Below, one piece after another: positions 57,910 to 64,000 of a DNA stretch of 64,000 nucleotides (position 1 is its first letter; the number at the start of each line of letters is the position of its first letter). The notes beneath the pieces are model-generated. The model was not told the origin of the DNA, did not search any database, and was given only the letters and a program-made list of their open reading frames with translations. The stretch lies in contig NC_136015.1 of NCBI RefSeq assembly GCF_048128805.1, positions 25,178,925 through 25,242,924 on the forward strand, in the 5' to 3' direction. Made by a program: the position numbers and the translations under genes. This DNA comes from Centroberyx gerrardi (Eukaryota; Chordata; Actinopteri; Beryciformes; Berycidae).

Positions 57910-58898
57910 CAGGGCTCGAGCTTAAGGACCTCCCGTCGTCCCGGGGCCGATAAAAATAGGATCGGGGAGGATGTAAATTAATTTTGGGACGAATTTGGGA
58001 CGAGAACAACTGCTAACGTTACGTTACGTTACAATGAACGGCGATGAAAATGAAACTGACTGCACGTTTTGTGTAGCACACACAGTTCTTATTAAACCTT
58101 CTTGACAACATACACACACACACACGCGCACAAACGTTACTAAGTAACGTTATCTAGACCCGCAAAATCCTGTCAGACGCCTGTCACCGCCGGTATTGAC
58201 TGTCAGAGTGATACACAATGGCAATGGCGTCCCGTAGTGGGATACTGCATTTTTTTAACGTTAACGTTACATCAAGAAAGCAAACATCAGGAAAACACAC
58301 AGCAGAGCCAGACCCTGAACCGCCAGCCTCTGACCTCACGACAGCCGCAGCTGCAACGGGGAATTCAACCCAAGTCAATGAGGTAGGCAGCGTTAAGCTT
58401 GCTAGTATTAATGTAATGTAATGTAACGGACATGACAAAGCTAAACTCACGAAGCTAACTAGCAACTTACGATATGAACAAGCAACTTACGATACGAGAA
58501 AAATGGCTGAGGCTGAGGGAGACTTTTTGTTGAATTGGAGGAAATGTTTAATGATGAAACGGAAAATGAAGCGGATAAAGGCAGGATTGGCCCGGTCGGC
58601 AAAGGGGCTGAACGGAGGGAGTGGTGGCCGGCGGGAGGTGACAGGCAAGCTGGTAGCCACTGAGGCGGTAAGGAAGAGCTCTGAGGAGAGGAGACTCCTT
58701 TTGATTACCGACATCCTAGATCAGGCCCACAGAGAGAGAGTGTGAAGTGCCAGTGATCCATATGATTACTTTTTATCGATGATTACACCAAACGTAAGAT
58801 TTTAAATTCGGGACGGCCCACAGTCATTTCGGGACGGCTTATATTGTATTTCGGGACGGTTCCGGGAGGATGGTGAAAAAAGTTAGTTAAGAGCCCTG
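57910..58898 (+). mobile_element. hAT derivative with partial transposase-like ORFs
   Basis: Ends CAGGGCTCGAGCTTAA and TTAGTTAAGAGCCCTG, flanked by CTTTGAAG and CTTTGAAA. Inside, 58218-58421 reads MAMASRSGILHFFNVNVTSR, like the N-terminus of some hAT proteins. 58503-58745 is a second open stretch (MAEAEGDFLLNWRKC). No catalytic core, so nonautonomous. Confidence 0.75.
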
Positions 58899-59080
58899 CT
58901 TTGAAAGTCATTGAAAAGTCCCTGACTTTGATGTCCAAGTGAGCGTGGAAACCCTGGGGCTTCATATGAGTACAAACAACCTTTGCTGTAAAAATAATTT
59001 TGCAGCTGTTGGCATGACTTGTTGGGATCTTCAAACTTTCTCTTCAGGTAGCCAGAAAATTAACTTTGTTGGGTCACTTG

Positions 59081-59445
59081 TAGGGCTGGGTATCGTTTAA
59101 AAAATGACGATACCAGTACCAATGCCAGTACCCTTAAAGTGATACCGATACCAATAGAGTACTTCATTCGATACCTTTTTTTTTTAACGTTTTGGTGGCA
59201 TCTCGGCACGCTGAACTGCCGACTCCGTCACACACACCGCGCTCGACTTCACCACAGACTGTATGGGTTGTAGCTGCTGCGGTAGCGGGCCAATCACACG
59301 TCGCATTAAATCGAAGAACGCTTGCGGTGATTGGCTGCGAGGAAAACCGTACAAATACTCATTTTTTTCTAGATCTGTGTACAAAAAGTATCGAATGCAG
59401 GTATCGTTTGACTGGAGAAGTTTCGAGTACTGATACCCAGCCCTA
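59081..59445. mobile_element. hAT MITE, perfect target duplication
   Basis: TAGGGCTGGGTATCG ... TGATACCCAGCCCTA with GTCACTTG on both sides. 365 bp. Two overlapping 84-88 codon ORFs inside are artefacts of the palindromic sequence. Confidence 0.92.
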
Positions 59446-60818
59446 GTCACTTGAGAAGTAAATATGTAGGGAAAACAATACTGTAGCTGTAGCTAACTCT
59501 ATAGTAGCATCAAGCCAGTGTTTACCCTAAAAACTACGCCCTTCCCTCCATCCCTATGAAGAACACTGTGTACTGTAAAAGGGTTGGGTTAATGTTGAGT
59601 CAGTGCACTAACTGGAAGCAAAGGTTTTATGTGCACGTTTTGAGGAATAGTAGCATATCTTCTTGTATTATATATGAGATATATACAGTAAGTGGTTATT
59701 GTATATACATAATTTATATATGAAATCAAAACCCAAAAAAGCCACACTATTACACTGCTGTTAGACAATAAACATGGATCTGCAAAAAGGTTTTTTTTCC
59801 AGGAATGAAGAGAATGTTCATTTTCTCACTGCCACCCCATATGTTTTTTTGAAATTATACAGAAATTATACAATTAAGATCTTTCACTTCCAATTCAAGG
59901 GGGGGAAAAAAACGTTAAAATTGCTGTTGCATGTTTTTTCGACAACAACAGTGCTAAATTACATCCACACGTTAGTGTATTAGATATCATCGATCTGGTT
60001 TGAGTGCTCCTTTATGAATAAATAATTATCAGTGGTGCCTATGCTTGTCGACGCAGACACTACTAATCAATGCTGTCTCAAAAAGAAGTAGCGTTAAGCA
60101 TTGACCTTTCCCCTACCTGCCAGTAATACAACTCTTTTATTGCCTGTCTGTCAGTTCACATAGCCCTGACCCTTTGACTCCAACACTGTTTATCTCTAAC
60201 AGCACAGTAGTGAGAGCAAAAGGTCGGGGTCCTAAACGGTGTCATGAACCTTCGTCTGGTCATTTGACACATCATGGTCATTTGATTATTCATTGGTCAC
60301 ACTGCTGTCACAAGATCAGTTGATTGGTTGGCTGAGAAGATGATGATCATCCCGACCCCACACACACACACACACACACCAACAGGCCGAAAGTCACAGT
60401 GAAACCGCATTTTGAGACTATCTTGCTTCCTTATTTGGATGCATTTCCTTTGGATGCAGGTGTAAACCAATGGGAGATCAGTTAAGGAGAGAAAGGCAGT
60501 TTTATTTGATGGGAGGGGTGGAGGGGCGGGACTGTTGAAAAATCTGTGATGGTTTTATTGGTTGGAGTACAGCATTAGGTCACCATTAAAGATACTCTGT
60601 TTTCCAGCAAGTAAAAGTAATAGGATTTTTTTTCTCATTTTTTGTAATTTACACGTTAACAGGTGTATATTATGGTGATGAATAATTTTTGATTTAGTGT
60701 TCTCTTTAATGATACATGCTGCATGGACAGAAGTTCATCATAGCAAAGGGAACGGTGCAGTTCTCTGACAAGGGTCAGACTAACCAGGCTTATATCTTCA
60801 AGGACAGCCTCCTGCAAG

Positions 60819-60851
<33 letters not shown>
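60819..60851. repeat. 33-nt poly-C run
   Basis: Uninterrupted C homopolymer, preceded by GGACAGCCTCCTGCAAG. A CA run is at 60359-60379 and a GT run at 61254-61282. Confidence 0.9.
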
Positions 60852-60853
<2 letters not shown>

Positions 60854-61251
60854 ATGTTGTATAAGTGGGTCTCAGGAACAATAGGATCTTGTCTATGCAT
60901 GATAGTCATAAACCCTCACATGATGAGCTCATGATAATCAATACATTGGAATAGTACATATCTCTACATATGGCATGGAAAATTAGCAAACATTTTTTTA
61001 TTTCATTGTGGCTTAAAGTCCAAGGAGGAGAGAGAGAGAGAAGGACAGAGTGAAATAAAAAAAAAGTGAGAGAGTTTTTTTTCTTGTTTTCAAAATCAAG
61101 TAATGATTTTATTCCCTGCTGCAAATGACTCAAACACTGGTAACTATTATGCACTAAATAAAAGACAACAATCAACACATGGACAAGATATTCATGTGTC
61201 AGTCATAGTTATTTTGGCATCTGTGTAAAAAAGTCAACAACAGAAAGGCCA

Positions 61252-61287
<36 letters not shown>

Positions 61288-61602
61288 CCCTCCCTCCTTT
61301 GGGAACTACTATCCCAGGCTGTTTGGATAGTAACAGTTGGGTAAGAACAGTACGTTCTTTGGCAACTTGCCTGATAAAATAGAAAAAACTTTTGGTGGGT
61401 TATGATTCATCCCTACAGTAACTAATGAGTTGTTCCTTCCAGATATTTGTGGAATCTATGCCAAGGAAAACTGAACAGACCTGTTGCCTTGTGGTTGCAG
61501 GTTGTGGTTTATTTATAGCCGGGGCAAAATTATGTCATTTCTTGATCATCGTTTAGCATGTCAGTACTTGAAAAACTCTCTTCCTAATAAATTGAATTTA
61601 CC

Positions 61603-62198
61603 TTAAAGGTGTACTGAGCTGGATTTCCCCCCCTTGAAATAGCATAAACTCATCCAAAACTGGTCATGACTTCTGGCCCATTAGGAGTGTGTGACAGTGT
61701 GTGTGTCTGCAGAGAGCCTGCTGCCTTCTGCCTGGGTTTTCTTATTTCTGAATGTTTGGGACGTTTCTGGGCGTCAACGTTTTGGAAGCAGGTGTGCAAC
61801 CAAAACCACCGCTGAATCCTTTTATATCTAAAAGCCTCGCGGCTGCGGCAGCGGTCTGAACTCTAAAACAGAGGAACTGGAGTTCTGGTCAGAGCGAGTG
61901 TGTGTGTGTGTGTGAGCTGGCAGCTAGCTACCGCTGTTAGCGTAGCTTCTTTGCAGTAGAAAAGGTGGCACCTAGCTAGCAGCTACCTGTCCAACAGAAA
62001 ACAGGTCAACTCTGCGTCGCTCTTCATCCTCTCCTTCAATACTCGCCAACCCCAGATCCACTCCAGTTTCTCCTCGCTGTACTTGCATTAACTTTAACTT
62101 TGTTTGTTGGTTAACTTTGAAAGTTGTTTATACAAGCCACAACCGGCAAAATATTACTCAATATGACTTTAACCACAGCAGAAGTGCAGCACACAGAC

Positions 62199-62238
<40 letters not shown>

Positions 62239-62930
62239 CGTGTGTGTGCGTGTATGTGTGTCCTGCACATTCTGTGCTCTAGGCAAGGCTTCCATGCTAT
62301 TACTAATACAATGTGTAGTCTCAGCCAAGCAATCTGATTGGCCGAGACGTGTTCCAACCATGCTGATAATTCCCATGAAGCACAGCTAACCATGCTTCAC
62401 TTCTATGCCAACCCTTGATGGTGAGACCCAGTTAGTGATCTCTCTTGTTTTCTCAAGAGAGCTCAGTAACAATGCATGATACAAACTTCATACTCAAACT
62501 GCAGGTTCCCCCTATAGAGTAGAGGATCTGATTAGATTTTGGAACATCTTGCTGCATAAATGTGCATATTAATGAGGAAAAATGGCGAGGCATTAGACAG
62601 CTGACTTCTTCATGATTATGTCTTCTTTAACAACATCAACACCCTCTTGGATATTACTGCTGTATAAAACATTATAATTTAACCCAATATCTCCCAAAAA
62701 TACTAATATAGGGTTAACATAGGGTTCCTCCATTGTTGTTGTTACTGTGACTTAAGACACGCCCTCAGGAAATGTTTTACACCTCAGAACGTCCCAACAT
62801 CACTGAAAAGTCAATGGCAAATGGGGGATTTAGCATGAACAAACAATATAGAGCACAATGTAGAATATATCCTATTAATTTAATGTCACTTTAATATCAA
62901 AAATGTTCCATATTGTAACTTTAAAGGGCG
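61603..62930. mobile_element. possible TTAA MITE with GT run
   Basis: CCTTAAAGGTGTACTGAGC at the left and TTGTAACTTTAAAGGGC at the right resemble inverted TTAA ends. Inside are AGCTAGC-type repeats, and GT runs at 61897-61914 and 62202-62262. Ends are not well matched, so this may be two elements. Confidence 0.4.
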
Positions 62931-63216
62931 TTCTGTTTCACATTAAATAATTTATACCACATGGATGAAACTCTTAATGTCGCCCTTTGGTTCACTTTCT
63001 ATTAGGAGTCAGTCTCTCTAACCTGCTTCCCTGTATAACAGCATGGCACCGTTGCACTTTGTGCCGTCTGTCCATTGTGTCTGCGTTCACTAAAACTTAT
63101 CATGTGTTGTAAATATCAGTGCAGTGATTCATCTGTACTGAAACAAATTCCACTGACCTCGCTCTGTGGCAATAAAAGGAGTATGAGCTTGAGATGATCA
63201 GGGAGAGAATACACAG

Positions 63217-63832
63217 TAAGGCTGCGTTCACATCAAGCATGTTTGGACCGGTTCAGTGAAACTACGGAGCGTTTCCTGCTGTAGTCCAGTTTGTGTGGGC
63301 AGGTGAGAACAAAACCATCGAACTCGGTTGCGCACCAAATAAAAAACAGCTTCCAAGCGAACTGTAGTGCGGTTCGTTACGAGGAAAACGTAATCGGACC
63401 AACTACTAGTTTTTTATGTTTTAGGGTGGATATTGACATCTGATAGACAGCAGTTCCTCGTGCTTGGAAAGCCTAGCATAACAAAATGAACTGAGGGCAA
63501 ACAGAGTCTGGACTGATGCTCATATTCAACTTTTTATTCAATGTTTTCTCACCTGGTATGAAGACCAGAGAATTATGGCAAACAGCACAGACAAGTCCGT
63601 ATTTGTTTTGACCCCCCGTTCCCCGGCTGCCAAAATCTTTAATCTCGGGGGATGACAGGTCACAAATAAGCAAGCTACTTGTTGTCAATGTGACTTTTGT
63701 TTACAAGTCCTGGTTCGCTTGTATTTGGTCAGTGTGAACCTAAACAAACCAAATATAAGAATGTTACAAACTCGACTTTTCAACTATGTTTTGGACCAAA
63801 ACAAACAAACTGTAGGTGTGATCGCAGCCTTA
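63217..63832. mobile_element. MITE ending 36 bp before the last enpp2 exon
   Basis: TAAGGCTGCGTTCACATC and GGTGTGATCGCAGCCTTA are inverted ends, with further arm pairing (GTTTGGACC and TTGGACCAAAAC). A related end is at 4952. It supplies the sequence just upstream of the acceptor region. Confidence 0.8.
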
Positions 63833-63868
63833 AATAACCACTTGATGTTTGTCGCTGTGTCTCTGCAG

Positions 63869-64000
63869 AGCGCTGAGGACGAGTCGCAGTGGGTGGAGGA
63901 GCTGCTGAAGCTTCACACGGCCCGAGTCCGAGACGTGGAGATCCTGACCGGACTGGACCTCTACCGATCCACCAACCTCACCTACACCGACACCCTGACC
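63869..64000 (+). CDS. enpp2: enpp2 C-terminal exon, truncated by window edge
   Basis: Acceptor CTCTGCAG, phase 0. It encodes [20 protein letters not shown] then [20 protein letters not shown] and DTLT, 44 codons reaching the last base of the window. It matches the ENPP2 C-terminus, where about a dozen more residues are expected. Direct splicing from exon 22 (phase 1) would read AAG CGC TGA, a stop, so exons totalling 2 mod 3 nucleotides must lie between. Confidence 0.95.

Larger units (their letters stand above)
57279..58956. mobile_element. hAT-like host element carrying two nested insertions
   Basis: CAGGGTTCCACGG at the left and GCGTGGAAACCCTG at the right form inverted ends, with GGGCTT just outside each. 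The body (TGGAAAATCCTTGAAAG, CCTTGAAATTCCTTGATA) is split by insertions at 57292-57656 and 57910-58898. Confidence 0.65.
39065..63868 (+). other. enpp2: 24.8-kb interval between exon 22 and last exon
   Basis: Expected here: exons for the RVW-YFQR block, the DYDYDG calcium loop, and the segment ending before SAEDES. I read this stretch for them in all frames and found none. It is filled with TEs listed separately. Stretches 45311-46160, 49681-50500, 52119-57278 and 59446-60800 contain only minor simple repeats and unnamed repeat-like sequence. Confidence 0.8.
9193..64000 (+). other. enpp2: enpp2 (autotaxin) gene, 3' end cut by window
   Basis: Secreted ectonucleotide pyrophosphatase/phosphodiesterase 2, the lysophospholipase D that converts lysophosphatidylcholine to lysophosphatidic acid outside the cell. 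Seen: about 748 codons in 23 exons, with two Cys-rich somatomedin-B domains, an RGD in the second, a catalytic domain with Asp167, Thr205, Asp307, His311, Asp354, His355 and His467 (my numbering from the ATG at 9193), and a nuclease-like domain. Offsets to the human residues (172, 210, 312, 316, 359, 360, 475) are a constant 5, then 8 after a 3-residue deletion, which supports orthology. The NPP paralogues enpp1 and enpp3 are less likely because there is no N-terminal transmembrane anchor and the exon sequences match ENPP2 specifically. About 95 residues between exon 22 and the last exon are not visible. Confidence 0.95.

Noticed and set aside
60716..60934. ORF with a proline run
   Set aside because: The Pro run is the poly-C homopolymer; the preceding 37 residues match nothing I recognise, including the missing enpp2 exons.

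Overview
This is vertebrate genomic DNA, almost certainly from a teleost fish. The evidence is a split gene with GT-AG introns, GC-richer exons in AT-rich introns, long dinucleotide microsatellites, and repeats typical of fish (L2-type LINE ends, tRNA-type SINEs, hAT MITEs with 8-bp target duplications, TTAA-flanked MITEs). No tools were run. Families were recognised by eye and TE family names are provisional.

The only protein-coding gene I can support is enpp2 (autotaxin, a secreted lysophospholipase D that makes lysophosphatidic acid). It lies on the + strand from about 9.2 kb to beyond the right edge. Twenty-two consecutive exons were placed by splice sites and reading phase, and every junction from exon 2 to exon 22 keeps frame. 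They encode, in order: a signal peptide, two somatomedin-B domains (12.66-14.23 kb), the phosphodiesterase domain with all six expected zinc ligands and the threonine nucleophile (16.0-31.7 kb), the linker (33.1-35.8 kb) and the start of the nuclease-like domain (to 39.06 kb). The next exon I can find is the penultimate part of the C-terminus at 63.87 kb, cut by the window end. Roughly 95 residues expected in between, including the calcium-binding loop of the nuclease-like domain, were not found in 24.8 kb that contains a 200-N assembly gap.

Layout: 1-8.8 kb is upstream intergenic DNA made of SINE, LINE and MITE remnants. 8.8-9.2 kb is the probable first exon with a 108-nt AG tract. 9.2-39.06 kb is the exon-dense body, with large simple-sequence blocks in introns 11, 16 (1 kb of GTGTT-type repeat), 17 (0.78 kb polypyrimidine), 20 and 21. 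39.06-63.87 kb is a repeat-filled interval with the gap at 43.3 kb, a 45-bp minisatellite grown inside a MITE (48.8 kb) and nested hAT insertions (57.3-59.0 kb).

I see no new multi-gene system. What deserves a second look is structural: missing 3' exons; microsatellites abutting many splice sites; an inverted MITE pair bracketing five in-frame exons that carry catalytic residues; two hammerhead-like Penelope-type motifs; telomeric repeats inside a MITE arm; and several long palindromes.
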